Made by a program: the position numbers and the translations under genes
Shown: one piece after another, positions 12,781-21,602 of the stretch
How the letters are laid out: each line of letters starts with the position of its first letter
Position numbering within the stretch: position 1 is the stretch's first letter
The notes under the pieces: generated by a model
Database searches by the model: none
Told to the model about the DNA's origin: nothing
The model's input: the letters and a program-made list of their open reading frames with translations, nothing else
Source: Terriglobia bacterium
GTDB lineage: Bacteria; Acidobacteriota; Vicinamibacteria; Vicinamibacterales; CAVVIG01
Assembly: GCA_020073005.1 (NCBI GenBank)
Contig: JAIQFX010000043.1
Span: 1 to 51,656, forward strand
Direction of reading: 5' to 3'
DNA length: 51,656 nucleotides

Positions 12781-12847
12781 TCCTCAAACCCTCACATCCC
12801 TAAATTGACCGGCCAACGGCCTCAGTTCTCAGTCTAAAATCCATTAG

Positions 12848-15532
12848 ATGTCCCTGCGTGTCAGTGTGTTCGCCCCTGTAGTCGTCGCGGTCGCGCTGCC
12901 TTGGCTGGGCGCGCCCGCAGCGGCCCAGGCGCAGCCGGCCCCGGCCTTCCCGGCGGTAACCGTGTGCGGCCAGCAGGTCGTCCCGCGGGCGGAGCCGCCC
13001 GCCGGGTCCGCCCCGGTCATCCTCTTCATCGCGCCGTGCTTCGAGGCGCAGGGCAACCAGTCGATCATCGAATTTCAGACCTACCTCTATTACATCCAGT
13101 TGAAGGCCAGCCTTCCCTCGCAGGGCGTCTGGGCGCCGTACGACGACACGTCCGAGAAGACCATCCTCGACGACTTCCACCGGCTGTGGAACACGAACTT
13201 CCTCGATAACCTCTGGGTCGACACGCGCGACTACACGTTCCCCAACGGGACGATCGGCAAGATCGTCACCTACAACATGGAAGAGCGTCAGCGCGTCAAG
13301 ATCGTCGACTACGTCGGGTCGAAGAAGATCGAGATCTCGAAGATTGACGAGAAGCTGAAGGACGCCAACGCGCAGATTCGGCTGGACACGTTCATCGATC
13401 CCAGTCTCGTCCGCAAAGTGCAGGGCATCGTGCGTGACATGATGCGCGAAAAAGGCTTCCAGTACGCGGACGTGAAGCCGGAAATCCAGGAGATCCCGGG
13501 CGGTCCGAAGCTCGTGCACCTGACGTTCCACATGGACGAGGGGCCGAAGGTCCGCATCCGCAAGATCGAGTTCATCGGCAACAAGGCGATGAGCGACCGC
13601 CAGATCAAGAAGCAGCTCAAGGACAACAAGGAGAACGCCGGGTTCGAGGATTTCTTCCACCTGCCGACCTGGGTCCTCTCGTCGCTCGGCGACGGCGGCA
13701 CGTACCAGGAAACGAAGTTCGACGACGACGCGGAAAAGATCGTGTCGTTCTACCGCGATCACGGCTACATCCGCGCGAACGTCGGCGTGCCGGAGCTCAG
13801 GGTCATCAGTGACTCCGAAGACAAGAAGACGCGCTGGATCGAGCTGCGCGTGCCGATCACGGAAGGGCCGCGCTATAAGGTCGCGTCGTTCGAAGTGGCC
13901 GGGAACAGCGTTGTCAAGACGGACTTCCTGAAGCCGCTCTTCAAGACGAACATCGGCGAGTACTACGGCGAGAAGAACATCCGCAAGGGCCTGGACAAGG
14001 CCCGCGAGGTGTACGGCACCGGCGGCTACATGGATTTCACCGGTTTCCCGGACTACAAGTTCCGCGACGATCCGAATCCGAACGAGCCCGAAGCGCCGGA
14101 CGCCCTGAAGGCTCCGGAGGTCAAGAAGGGCCCACCGCTCGTCGATGTGACGATGCGGATTCAGGAAGGGCAGCAGTTCTTCGTCAATCGCATCACGTTC
14201 ATCGGCAACACGACGACGCGCGACAACGTCATCCGCCGCGAGATCCGGCTCGTCGAGGAAGGCGTGTTCAACACCGAGGCGCTGAAGTACAGCGTCAAGC
14301 GGCTGAACCAGCTCGGCTATTTCAAGGCGCTCGAGGGCAAGCCCGGCGAAGTCGACGTCCAGAAGGTGCCGAACGAAACGAACAAGGTCGACATCAAGCT
14401 GAAGCTCGAGGAGCAGAACCGCAATCAGCTGACGTTCGGCGCCGGCGTCTCCGAGTTTGAAGGCGTGTTCGGACAGATTTCGTTCCAGACCGCGAACTTC
14501 CTGGGCCGCGGCGAGAGTCTCACGCTCTCGGTGTCGGCGGGGTCGCTCGCGCAGAACTACTCGCTGGCCTTCACCGAGCCGTTCCTGTTCGATCGCAACA
14601 TCACCGGCGGCTTCAATCTCTTCCGGACCGACGTCCGGTACATCAGCCAGTTCACGCAGCGTTCGACGGGTGGCGTGCTCACGTTCGGGTTCCCCTTGAG
14701 CGGCTTCACCCGGATGTTCATGAACTACAGCTATCAGAACGTGCAGGTGGCGGACATCAACGAGGTGTACACCGATCCCACTTTGCTGGCGCGCAACCCG
14801 TTCCTGGCCGATTCGCTTCTGATCGGACAAGGCGGCGCACGCCGGATCAGCAAGGTCACGCCGAGCATTGTCTACAACACGGTCGACCAGCCGATCTTCC
14901 CGACGACGGGCAGGCGTCTGAGCATGTCGCTGGATCTTGCGGGGCTCGGCGGCAATACGAACTTCTACAAGCCGATGCTCGAAGGCGTGACGTATCTGCG
15001 GCACGGCAGCCGGCTGACGCTGGGCCTCCGCGGACAGGTCGAGTACCTGCACGCGTTCACGGGCGCCGGCGACCTCCCGATTTTCGAGAAGCTGTTCCTC
15101 GGCGGCGAGTACAGCGTGCGCGGCTTCGACATCCGCAGCATCGGGCCGCAGGATCCGGTCACGGGGCTCGTGCTCGGCGGAAACAAGAGCCTGCTCTTCA
15201 ACGCGGAAGAGCAGATCACGATCGCGGGTCCGGTGCGGGCGATCCTCTTCTACGACGCGGGCCAGGTGCAGCAGGGGCCGGAGCTGGTGGGGCCGGCCGC
15301 GTACGTGCCCGATGGTGGCTCGCTTGCCACGACGGTGAAGCAGGGCGGCAACTTCAACTGGCAGGATTTCAAGACGTCGACCGGCGTCGAGGTCCGCTTC
15401 TTCATGCCCGTGCTGAATGTCCCGTTCCGGCTCATTTTTGCCTACAACCCCCAGCGCAAAGGCGTGCTGGACAACACACTGATACCGCAGTCGGCGTTCC
15501 AGTTCCGCTTCGCCGTGGGGTCGACCTTCTAG
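12848..15532 (+). CDS. bamA: Outer membrane protein assembly factor BamA
   Basis: The 894-residue outer-membrane protein has a cleavable signal peptide (VVVAVALPWLGAPAAAQAQ). It has about five POTRA repeats, with features such as VRIRKIEFIGNKAMSDRQIK, FEVAGNSVVKTDFLK and FVNRITFIGNTTTRDNVIRR. A C-terminal 16-strand barrel starts near LTFGAGVSEFEG. The barrel lid motif VRGF lies near residue 756, and the protein ends in Phe as the barrel signal requires. It folds and inserts other barrels into the outer membrane. It is longer than the E. coli protein because of linkers around the POTRA repeats. It is followed by skp and lipid A genes, the usual envelope cluster. Confidence 0.97.
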   Translation: MSLRVSVFAPVVVAVALPWLGAPAAAQAQPAPAFPAVTVCGQQVVPRAEPPAGSAPVILFIAPCFEAQGNQSIIEFQTYLYYIQLKASLPSQGVWAPYDDTSEKTILDDFHRLWNTNFLDNLWVDTRDYTFPNGTIGKIVTYNMEERQRVKIVDYVGSKKIEISKIDEKLKDANAQIRLDTFIDPSLVRKVQGIVRDMMREKGFQYADVKPEIQEIPGGPKLVHLTFHMDEGPKVRIRKIEFIGNKAMSDRQIKKQLKDNKENAGFEDFFHLPTWVLSSLGDGGTYQETKFDDDAEKIVSFYRDHGYIRANVGVPELRVISDSEDKKTRWIELRVPITEGPRYKVASFEVAGNSVVKTDFLKPLFKTNIGEYYGEKNIRKGLDKAREVYGTGGYMDFTGFPDYKFRDDPNPNEPEAPDALKAPEVKKGPPLVDVTMRIQEGQQFFVNRITFIGNTTTRDNVIRREIRLVEEGVFNTEALKYSVKRLNQLGYFKALEGKPGEVDVQKVPNETNKVDIKLKLEEQNRNQLTFGAGVSEFEGVFGQISFQTANFLGRGESLTLSVSAGSLAQNYSLAFTEPFLFDRNITGGFNLFRTDVRYISQFTQRSTGGVLTFGFPLSGFTRMFMNYSYQNVQVADINEVYTDPTLLARNPFLADSLLIGQGGARRISKVTPSIVYNTVDQPIFPTTGRRLSMSLDLAGLGGNTNFYKPMLEGVTYLRHGSRLTLGLRGQVEYLHAFTGAGDLPIFEKLFLGGEYSVRGFDIRSIGPQDPVTGLVLGGNKSLLFNAEEQITIAGPVRAILFYDAGQVQQGPELVGPAAYVPDGGSLATTVKQGGNFNWQDFKTSTGVEVRFFMPVLNVPFRLIFAYNPQRKGVLDNTLIPQSAFQFRFAVGSTF

Positions 15533-15539
15533 GTTTGAA

Positions 15540-15606
15540 GGGGACGGGAGTCCCCGTTGTTGAAGGGGACGGGAGTCCCAGCTAATATACGGGGACTCCC
15601 GTCCCC
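15540..15606. repeat. GGGGACGGGAGTCCCC repeats between bamA and ompH
   Basis: GGGGACGGGAGTCCCC lies at 15540-15555. A second copy (15565-15579) forms a perfect 15-bp inverted repeat with 15592-15606 around a 12-base AT-rich loop. The three copies fill most of the 98-base gap. They might act as a processing or attenuation hairpin, but they look like a dispersed repeat. Confidence 0.75.
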
Positions 15607-15630
15607 GTTCCTACGAAAGGATTCAGCGTA

Positions 15631-16311
15631 ATGAGAGGTTCTGCCATTCTTGCGGTGCTCGCCCTGTCTTTGACGGCCACGAGCGTGACACCTGTATTCG
15701 CCCAGGCCGCCGGTCAGGCCAAGCCGCCGGCCGCGCCCGCGCCGAAGCCGGCCGTGCCGGCACCCGCGCAGGCTCCCGCGGCGCCGCCCGCGCAAGCCGC
15801 GCCCGCGCCTCCGCCTGCACCGCCCGCGGTGTTCCCGGCCGGCGCGAAGGTCGCCTTCTTCAATCCGCCGCGCGTGTTCCAGGAATCGATGGAAGGCAAG
15901 GTCGCGCTCGCACGCGTCAGCGCGCTGACGCAGAAGAAGCAGAACGAAGGCGCCGAGAAGAACAAGCAGCTGCAGACGAATCAGCAGAAGCTGCAGACCA
16001 GCGGCACGCTGCTGAGCGACGCCGCGCGCACCGCGCTCGAGAAGGAAATCGAGAAGGAGCAGGTCGACATCCAGCGCTTCCAGCAGGACGCGCAGGCCGA
16101 GATCAACGAACTGCAGAACGAAGTGCAGCAGGATTTCGTGAGGAAGGTCACGCCGATTCTTGCGGCGGTCGCGACTGAAAAGAGCCTGCACATGGTCTTC
16201 CAGACCGATGCCGGCCTGGCCTGGTACGATCAGGGCCTCGACCTGACGAACGAAATCATCAAGCGGCTGGACGCCACGACGAGCAAGCCGGCGACGGCGC
16301 CGAAGCAGTAG
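15631..16311 (+). CDS. OmpH/Skp family periplasmic chaperone with Ala/Pro-rich linker
   Basis: A 226-residue secreted protein. The signal peptide (MRGSAILAVLALSLTATSV, cleavage near VFAQAA) is followed by about 45 residues almost wholly Ala and Pro, then the OmpH/Skp core. The core begins GAKVAFFNPPRVFQESMEGK, continues as a long Gln/Lys/Glu-rich coiled coil (residues about 100-175), and ends DFVRKVTPILAAVATEKSLHMVFQTDAGLAWYD. The family holds unfolded outer-membrane proteins for BamA, which is the upstream gene. The Ala/Pro linker is unusual and may anchor to or span peptidoglycan (inference). Confidence 0.9.
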   Translation: MRGSAILAVLALSLTATSVTPVFAQAAGQAKPPAAPAPKPAVPAPAQAPAAPPAQAAPAPPPAPPAVFPAGAKVAFFNPPRVFQESMEGKVALARVSALTQKKQNEGAEKNKQLQTNQQKLQTSGTLLSDAARTALEKEIEKEQVDIQRFQQDAQAEINELQNEVQQDFVRKVTPILAAVATEKSLHMVFQTDAGLAWYDQGLDLTNEIIKRLDATTSKPATAPKQ

Positions 16312-16322
16312 CGAGAAGAGGG

Positions 16323-17576
16323 CTGATCAACATCCCCGTTCTCCTCGACCGGTTCTGCCACCGGTATCCGTCGCCGCTCGTCGACGCGATTGCCGAGCAC
16401 GACGAAGGCAAGCGCCTCGTCGCCTTCAAGAACGTCACGGTCGCGGAAGAATTCTTTCAAGGTCATTTCCCCGGCGCCCCGCTCATGCCGGGCGTGCTGA
16501 TGCTGGAATCGCTCTCGCAGGCGGCGGCGATGCTGCTGCTGCAGCGCGAGGACGCGCCGCCCACCGCGCGCGTGTACCTGCGCGGCGTGAACGACGCCAA
16601 GTTCCGGCGGCAGGTCGTCCCGGGCGATCGCCTTCGGCTGGAAATCTCGCTCGGGCGCCGGCGCTCACGGCTCGCGCGGGCGCAGGCGACCGCGTTCGTG
16701 GGCGATCAGATCGTCGCCGAGGCCGAGCTGCTGCTCGGGCTCGAGCCCGACCGGACCGAGATCGATCCCCGCGCGGTCGTGCATCCGCTCGCGCAGATCG
16801 GCGACGGCACCACGATCGGCCCGCACGCGAGCATCGGTCCCAACGTGCGCATCGGCCGGAACTGCCGGATCGGCGCGTCGGCGGTCGTCGACGGCTGGAC
16901 CGAGATCGGCGACGACACGGAGATCTATCCGTTCGGGTCGATCGGTCTCGCGCCGCAGGACCTCAAGTACCAGGGCGAGCCGACGAAACTCGTGATCGGC
17001 CGGCGCAACATCTTCCGCGAGTTCGTCACGATCAACCGCGGGACGCGCGGCGGCGGCGGCGTGACGACGATCGGCGATCGCAACGTGTTCATGGCCTACG
17101 TGCACGTGGCGCACGACTGCAAGGTCGGCGATAACACGATCTTCGGGCCGCACGCGACGCTCGGCGGCCACGTCGCGGTCGAATCGTTCGCGAACATCAG
17201 CGCGGGCTCGGCCGTGCACCAGTTCTGCCGCGTCGGCCAGCACGGCTTCATCGGCGGCTACTCCGTGATCACGAAGGACGCGCTGCCGTACGCGCGGACG
17301 GTCGGCAGCCGCCCGGCGCGGATCTTCGGCGCCAACACGATCGGTCTCGAGCGCCGCGGCATGTCGCCGGACGTGATCGGCAAGCTCAAGCGCACGTTCC
17401 GGTACCTGCTCCAGTCGAAGCTGAACACGACCAAGGCGCTGCAGCAGATTCAGAAGGACCGCACGCTGGCGTGCGCCGAGGTGGAGCACCTTCTCGACTT
17501 CATCCGCTCGTCGACGCGCGGCGTGATCCTGCGCCGCGCCAGCCGCCGCGCCGAGGAAGTCCTCCTCGACGAGTGA
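16323..17576 (+). CDS. Fusion of FabZ dehydratase and LpxA acyltransferase
   Basis: One open frame encodes a FabZ-like domain (residues 1-140) joined to a complete LpxA (about 145-417). Fab[30 protein letters not shown], with catalytic His48 and Glu62. LpxA: hexapeptide repeats from [20 protein letters not shown], active-site HVAHDC and the helical tail [12 protein letters not shown]. The fused protein would dehydrate 3-hydroxyacyl-ACP and also transfer a 3-hydroxyacyl chain to UDP-GlcNAc, the first step of lipid A. The first ATG is at 16485 (residue 55), after catalytic His48. The frame upstream is open and homologous but has no ATG, GTG or TTG nearby. I place the start at CTG 16323, after AGAAGAGGG; ATC 16326 or 16332 are alternatives. 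It overlaps lpxI by one base. Confidence 0.85.
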   Translation: MINIPVLLDRFCHRYPSPLVDAIAEHDEGKRLVAFKNVTVAEEFFQGHFPGAPLMPGVLMLESLSQAAAMLLLQREDAPPTARVYLRGVNDAKFRRQVVPGDRLRLEISLGRRRSRLARAQATAFVGDQIVAEAELLLGLEPDRTEIDPRAVVHPLAQIGDGTTIGPHASIGPNVRIGRNCRIGASAVVDGWTEIGDDTEIYPFGSIGLAPQDLKYQGEPTKLVIGRRNIFREFVTINRGTRGGGGVTTIGDRNVFMAYVHVAHDCKVGDNTIFGPHATLGGHVAVESFANISAGSAVHQFCRVGQHGFIGGYSVITKDALPYARTVGSRPARIFGANTIGLERRGMSPDVIGKLKRTFRYLLQSKLNTTKALQQIQKDRTLACAEVEHLLDFIRSSTRGVILRRASRRAEEVLLDE

Positions 17577-18400
17577 TGCGGCTCGGGCTGATCGCCGGCA
17601 ACGGTCGATTCCCGTTCCTCGTGCTGGACGCGGCCCGCCGCCTGGGCCACGACGTCACCGTGATCGCCCTCAAGGACGAAACGTTCCCCGAGCTCGCGGA
17701 CGCGGCGGCGCGCCCGCCGGCGGCGGCGCTGCACTGGATCTCGCTCGGCCAGCTCGGCACGTGCATCAGCCTGCTGAAGGACGCCGGCGTCACGCAGGCG
17801 GTGATGGCCGGCCAGGTCAAGCACACCAAGATTTTCGACATCAAGCCCGACATGACGCTGCTCGGCGTCCTGATGCGGCTGCCGTCGAAGAACACCGACG
17901 GGATCATCGGCGGCGTCGCCGACGTGCTGCGCGAGAAGGGCATCGAGCTGCTGGATTCGACGGCGTTCCTCGCGCCGCTGATGGCGCGCGAGGGCGTCCT
18001 GACGCGGCGCGGTCCGACGGCCGACGAGCGCACCGATCTCGAGTTCGGCTATCGCATTGCCGACAGCGTCGCCGGCCTCGACATCGGCCAGACGGTCGTC
18101 GTCAAGTCGGCGGCCGTTGTCGCCGTCGAAGCGATGGAAGGGACCGACGCGGTGATCGCGCGAGCGGGGCAGCTGGCGGGCGCGGGCGCGCGCGTCATCA
18201 AAGTGGCGAAGCCGCACCAGGACATGCGCTTCGACGTCCCGGTCGTCGGGACTTCGACGATCGCGGCGATGAAGGCCGCGGGCGCGACCGCGCTGTCGGT
18301 AGACGCGGGCAAGACGCTGATGATCGACGGCGAGGCGATCATCAAGGCCGCCGACGCCGCCGACATCTGCATCGTGGGTCGATCCGGGCGACAGGAGTGA
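17576..18400 (+). CDS. lpxI: UDP-2,3-diacylglucosamine diphosphatase LpxI
   Basis: The 274-residue enzyme hydrolyses UDP-2,3-diacylglucosamine to lipid X, the fourth step of lipid A synthesis. LpxI replaces LpxH in many non-gammaproteobacteria. Motifs: [20 protein letters not shown] at the start, [26 protein letters not shown], and [14 protein letters not shown], where the Asp corresponds to the residue required in characterised LpxI. ATG 17576 overlaps the previous stop (TGATG), so it is coupled to fabZ-lpxA. Confidence 0.96.
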   Translation: MRLGLIAGNGRFPFLVLDAARRLGHDVTVIALKDETFPELADAAARPPAAALHWISLGQLGTCISLLKDAGVTQAVMAGQVKHTKIFDIKPDMTLLGVLMRLPSKNTDGIIGGVADVLREKGIELLDSTAFLAPLMAREGVLTRRGPTADERTDLEFGYRIADSVAGLDIGQTVVVKSAAVVAVEAMEGTDAVIARAGQLAGAGARVIKVAKPHQDMRFDVPVVGTSTIAAMKAAGATALSVDAGKTLMIDGEAIIKAADAADICIVGRSGRQE

Positions 18401-18413
18401 TTCCAGCGCCTAT

Positions 18414-18497
18414 GGCCACGAAGACACGAAAACACGAAGAAGAGATCCACGTGGGGTTTTCTTCGTGTACCTTCGTGCTCTTCGTGTCTTCGTGGCC
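18414..18497. repeat. Inverted array of CACGAAGA-type units
   Basis: The left arm reads GGCCACGAAGACACGAAAAC and continues with another CACGAAG. The right arm is the reverse, built from CTTCGTG units and ending CTTCGTGGCC. The whole lpxI-to-oxidoreductase gap is this element. It is the same style as the CACGGAGG array at 6698, but with a different unit of about 8 bases. Confidence 0.82.
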
Positions 18498-18515
18498 TAC
18501 AGGCCTCGCTCACTA

Positions 18516-19445
18516 ATGGCCCTGCGAATAGCAGTGATTGGCGTCGGACATCTCGGGCGGCACCACGCCCGGATTCTCGCGTCGCTCCCGGGCGTGACGC
18601 TGGTCGCGGTCGCGGACACCAATCGCGCGCGTGCCGACGAGATCGCCGCCACGCACCGCACGCAGGCGGCGTACGATGCGCGCGATCTGCTCGGCCGCGT
18701 CGATGCCGTCACCATCGCGGTCCCGACCGAGCGGCACCTCGAGATCGCCCTTCCGTTTCTTGAATCACGCGTCCCGGTGCTCGTCGAGAAGCCGATGGCG
18801 CGCACGCTTGCCGAAGCCGACGCGATGATCACGGCGGCCGCGAAGGCCGGCGTCGCGCTGGCGGTGGGGCAGACGGAGCGCTTCAATCCCGCGGTGACCG
18901 CGGCGCGGCCGCTGCTGATCAATCCCCGGTTCATCGAAGTCCACCGGCTCGGCACCTTCCCGGAGCGCAGCCTGGACATCGACGTGGTCTTCGACTTGAT
19001 GATTCACGATCTCGACGTCGTGCTGTCGCTCGTGCGCTCCGAGGTCGAGTCCATCGAAGCGGTCGGGGTGCCGGTGCTGACGCCGCGCGTCGACATCGCG
19101 AACGCGCGCGTCCGGTTCGCGAACGGCTGCATCGCGAACCTGACCGCGAGCCGCATCAGCCGGGACCGCGTACGCAAGATCCGGTTCTTCCAGCCCGCGA
19201 GTTATCTCTCGATCGACTACGCCGCGCAGAAAGTGGAAGCCTGGCGGCTCGAGAAGGGGAGCGGGCCCATGCCGTCGATCGAGGGCCGCGATCTCGACGT
19301 GAAGAACGAAGAGCCGCTGAAGCTGGAGCTCGCGGACTTCGTGGACGCGGTCGCCTCGCGCCGCGCGCCGGTGGTGACGGGCGAGCAGGGCCGCCGCGCG
19401 CTCGCCGTCGCGCAGGCGATTACAGATAAGATGTCACAGGTGTAG
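18516..19445 (+). CDS. Gfo/Idh/MocA family oxidoreductase in the lipid A cluster
   Basis: The 309-residue NAD(P)-dependent sugar dehydrogenase has a Rossmann start IAVIGVGHLGRHHARILASL, the EKPMARTLAEAD motif carrying the catalytic Lys, and DLMIHDLDVVLSLV with the active-site His. The family oxidises or reduces sugar hydroxyls. Placement right after lpxI resembles clusters where a relative, GnnA, oxidises UDP-GlcNAc so that lipid A can carry amide-linked chains. No GnnB aminotransferase is adjacent, so this role is only a suggestion. The last codon and TAG stop lie in a GTAGCGC repeat (19442-19465). Confidence 0.88.
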   Translation: MALRIAVIGVGHLGRHHARILASLPGVTLVAVADTNRARADEIAATHRTQAAYDARDLLGRVDAVTIAVPTERHLEIALPFLESRVPVLVEKPMARTLAEADAMITAAAKAGVALAVGQTERFNPAVTAARPLLINPRFIEVHRLGTFPERSLDIDVVFDLMIHDLDVVLSLVRSEVESIEAVGVPVLTPRVDIANARVRFANGCIANLTASRISRDRVRKIRFFQPASYLSIDYAAQKVEAWRLEKGSGPMPSIEGRDLDVKNEEPLKLELADFVDAVASRRAPVVTGEQGRRALAVAQAITDKMSQV

Positions 19446-19465
19446 CGCGAGCCTTTCAGGCGAGC
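19442..19465 (+). repeat. GTAGCGC-type hairpin repeat supplying a stop codon
   Basis: The 24-base element begins GTAGCGCGAGCCTTTCAGGC. Its TAG (19443-19445) is the stop of the oxidoreductase gene. One base after its end comes the ATG of the UbiD gene, so the element forms the whole gap, including the ribosome-binding area. It is identical to the copies at 41081 and 51525. Confidence 0.92.
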
Positions 19466-19466
19466 G

Positions 19467-20915
19467 ATGCCCATGTATTCCGACCTCAACGACTTTCTCG
19501 CTGACCTCGAGAAGAGAGGACTGCTCGCGCGGATCGCGGAGCCGGTCAGCCCGGACCTCGAGATCGCCGCGGTCACCGACCGCGTGTGCAAATCACCGGG
19601 CGGCGGTCCGGCGCTGCTCTTCGACGCGCCTTCCGGCTTCGACATCCCCGTCGCGAGCAACGTCTACGGATCGAACGAACGCATGTGCCTCGCGCTCGGC
19701 GTGAAGACGCTCGACGATCTCGCCAAAGAGATCGACGAGCTGATGACGCCGCAGATGCCCGAAGGGATCATGGACGCGCTGAAGATGCTGCCGATGGTCG
19801 GGCGGCTGCGCGATCTGATGCCGAAGACGGTCAAGGACGCGGCGTGCCAGGAAGTCGTCCAGAAGGACGGCACGCTCGACTCGCTGCCGATTCTGAAATG
19901 CTGGCCGGACGATGGCGGGAAGTACATCACGTTCCCGCTCGTGTTCACGAAAGATCCCGAGACGGGCGTGCGGAACATCGGGACTTACCGCATGCAGGTC
20001 TTCGACGGCCGGACGACGGGCATGCACTGGCAGCGGCACAAAGGCGGCGCGCAGCACTATCGCGTCGCCGAGCGGCTCGGCAAGCGGCTCGAGGTCGCCG
20101 TCGCGTTGAGCGCCGAGCCCGTGCTGCCGTACTGCGCGACCGCGCCGATGCCCGAAGGCCTCGACGAGCTGCTGCTCGGCGGATTTCTCGCGCGACGCCG
20201 CATCGAGCTCGTCAAGTGCGTCACCGTCGATCTCGAAGTGCCGGCGAGCTCGCACATCGTCCTCGAAGGTTACGTCGAGCCCGGCGAGCGGCGCCGTGAA
20301 GGGCCGTTCGGCGATCACACCGGCCTCTATTCGCAGCCCGACGACTTCCCGGTCTTCCATCTCACCTGCCTCACGCGGCGCAAGCAGCCGACCTACCTGA
20401 CGACGGTGGTCGGCGTGCCGCCGATGGAGGACTACTACCTCGGCCTCGCGAGCGAGCGCATTTTCCTGCCGATGATTCGCAAGACGCTGCCGGAAATCGT
20501 CGACATGCATTTCCCGGCCGAGGGCATCTTCCACAATCTGGTGGTCGTGTCGATCGACAAGCGCTATCCCGGCCACGCGCGCAAGATCATGAACGCGTTC
20601 TGGGGGCTCGGCCAGCTGATGTTCTCGAAGACGATCGTCGTCGTCGACAAGGACGTCGACGTGCACGATCTCAGTCAGGTGACGTGGATCGTCGGCACGC
20701 ACATGGATCCGCTGCGCGACATCCAGATGACGAAGGGTCCGGTCGACGATCTCGACGACGCGGCCGAACTTCCCGCGTACGGCGGCAAGATGGGGATCGA
20801 CGCGACGAAGAAGTGGGCGTCGGAAGGCTACAACCGGACCTGGCCGCTCCGGGTGGTGACGACGGAGGCTGCCGGCAGGCGGGCGGCGGACGTGATCGGG
20901 CGCATGAAGATCTAG
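19467..20915 (+). CDS. UbiD family decarboxylase, probably for menaquinone
   Basis: The 482-residue protein is a prenylated-FMN-dependent decarboxylase. It begins MPMYSDLNDFLADLEKRGLL and has GTYRMQVFDGRTTGMHWQRH (cofactor and metal site), EGPFGDHTGLYSQPDDFPVFH (catalytic acid region), and EDYYLGLASERIFLPMIRKT. A UbiX that makes the cofactor is encoded at 36129, and the futalosine genes are nearby. The probable job is decarboxylation of the prenylated naphthoate in that route. Family members also act on other aromatic acids, so the substrate is inferred. Start: ATG 19467 or ATG 19473. Confidence 0.9.
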   Translation: MPMYSDLNDFLADLEKRGLLARIAEPVSPDLEIAAVTDRVCKSPGGGPALLFDAPSGFDIPVASNVYGSNERMCLALGVKTLDDLAKEIDELMTPQMPEGIMDALKMLPMVGRLRDLMPKTVKDAACQEVVQKDGTLDSLPILKCWPDDGGKYITFPLVFTKDPETGVRNIGTYRMQVFDGRTTGMHWQRHKGGAQHYRVAERLGKRLEVAVALSAEPVLPYCATAPMPEGLDELLLGGFLARRRIELVKCVTVDLEVPASSHIVLEGYVEPGERRREGPFGDHTGLYSQPDDFPVFHLTCLTRRKQPTYLTTVVGVPPMEDYYLGLASERIFLPMIRKTLPEIVDMHFPAEGIFHNLVVVSIDKRYPGHARKIMNAFWGLGQLMFSKTIVVVDKDVDVHDLSQVTWIVGTHMDPLRDIQMTKGPVDDLDDAAELPAYGGKMGIDATKKWASEGYNRTWPLRVVTTEAAGRRAADVIGRMKI

Positions 20916-21002
20916 CGGCTCCGGGAGTTGTGCAGACGCCGGCCGTTCCGCGCAAGACTTTGGCCGGATCGTCCGATACGCTTAAGGACGCAGCGCTCGA
21001 TC

Positions 21003-21602
21003 ATGACCCCGATGATCAAACGTCTCGTGCCCGCGGCGGCGGCTCTCCTCTCCCTGAGTGTGCAGCCGGCCGCGCAGTCCCTCGCCGACGCCGCCAGGCG
21101 CGCGGAAGAGCAGCGCAAAGCCGCCGGCGGATCGGCTCCGACCATCACGAACAAGGACCTGCCCGGCGAAGCCGGCGTCGCCAAGCTCCTGAACGAGTAC
21201 TTCCTCACCGACGACCTCTTCACCGCCTACCGCTGGGCGTGGGAGGCCATCATGAAGCTGCGGACGCGCAGCATCCCGATCGACACCTATCTGATGAAAT
21301 GGGAGGTCGAAGCGAAGAGCGCGCTCGACCTCGAGGCGCCGTACGGACAGGAGCCGCAGGTTGCGCGGATCCTCGACGAGCATGAACTGACCCCGAACAA
21401 GTACTTCATGACGGAACTCGCCGTCGGCCGCGCCATGGAGGACAGCCGCCTGACCAAAATCCAGCTGGCGACGCTCCCACAGGCGCGCCAGGACAACGTC
21501 AAGGTGGTGCTCACGCGCAACGAGGGCATCAACTGGCGCTCGCGGCAGGAATCCTCGAAGACCGCCCTCGAAGAGGCCCGCCGCATTCGCCCGCGAAAAT
21601 GA
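21003..21602 (+). CDS. Secreted protein of unknown function, paralogue 1 of 3
   Basis: A 199-residue protein with an N-terminal signal (RLVPAAAALLSLSVQPAAQ). Right after the predicted cleavage comes SLADAARRAEEQRKAAGG (residues 26-43), a charged amphipathic helix shared with the next two genes. The mature part is mostly helical. A second shared block (117-139) has EP at the start, HELTP in the middle and TE at the end. No known domain is recognised and no catalytic pattern is evident. Start ATG 21003 (MTPMIKR) or ATG 21012. Its stop overlaps the next ATG (ATGA). It is the first of four coupled genes, with 87 bases upstream as promoter space. Confidence 0.75.
   Translation: MTPMIKRLVPAAAALLSLSVQPAAQSLADAARRAEEQRKAAGGSAPTITNKDLPGEAGVAKLLNEYFLTDDLFTAYRWAWEAIMKLRTRSIPIDTYLMKWEVEAKSALDLEAPYGQEPQVARILDEHELTPNKYFMTELAVGRAMEDSRLTKIQLATLPQARQDNVKVVLTRNEGINWRSRQESSKTALEEARRIRPRK

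Noticed and set aside
12800-15052. A 750-codon open frame opposite bamA
   Set aside because: It is antisense to a complete BamA. The product is low-complexity (RRHVR-type) without signals or motifs.
16311-16485. A frameshift or pseudogene at the start of fabZ-lpxA
   Set aside because: The frame is open and homologous throughout; only the start codon is unusual, so no frameshift is needed.
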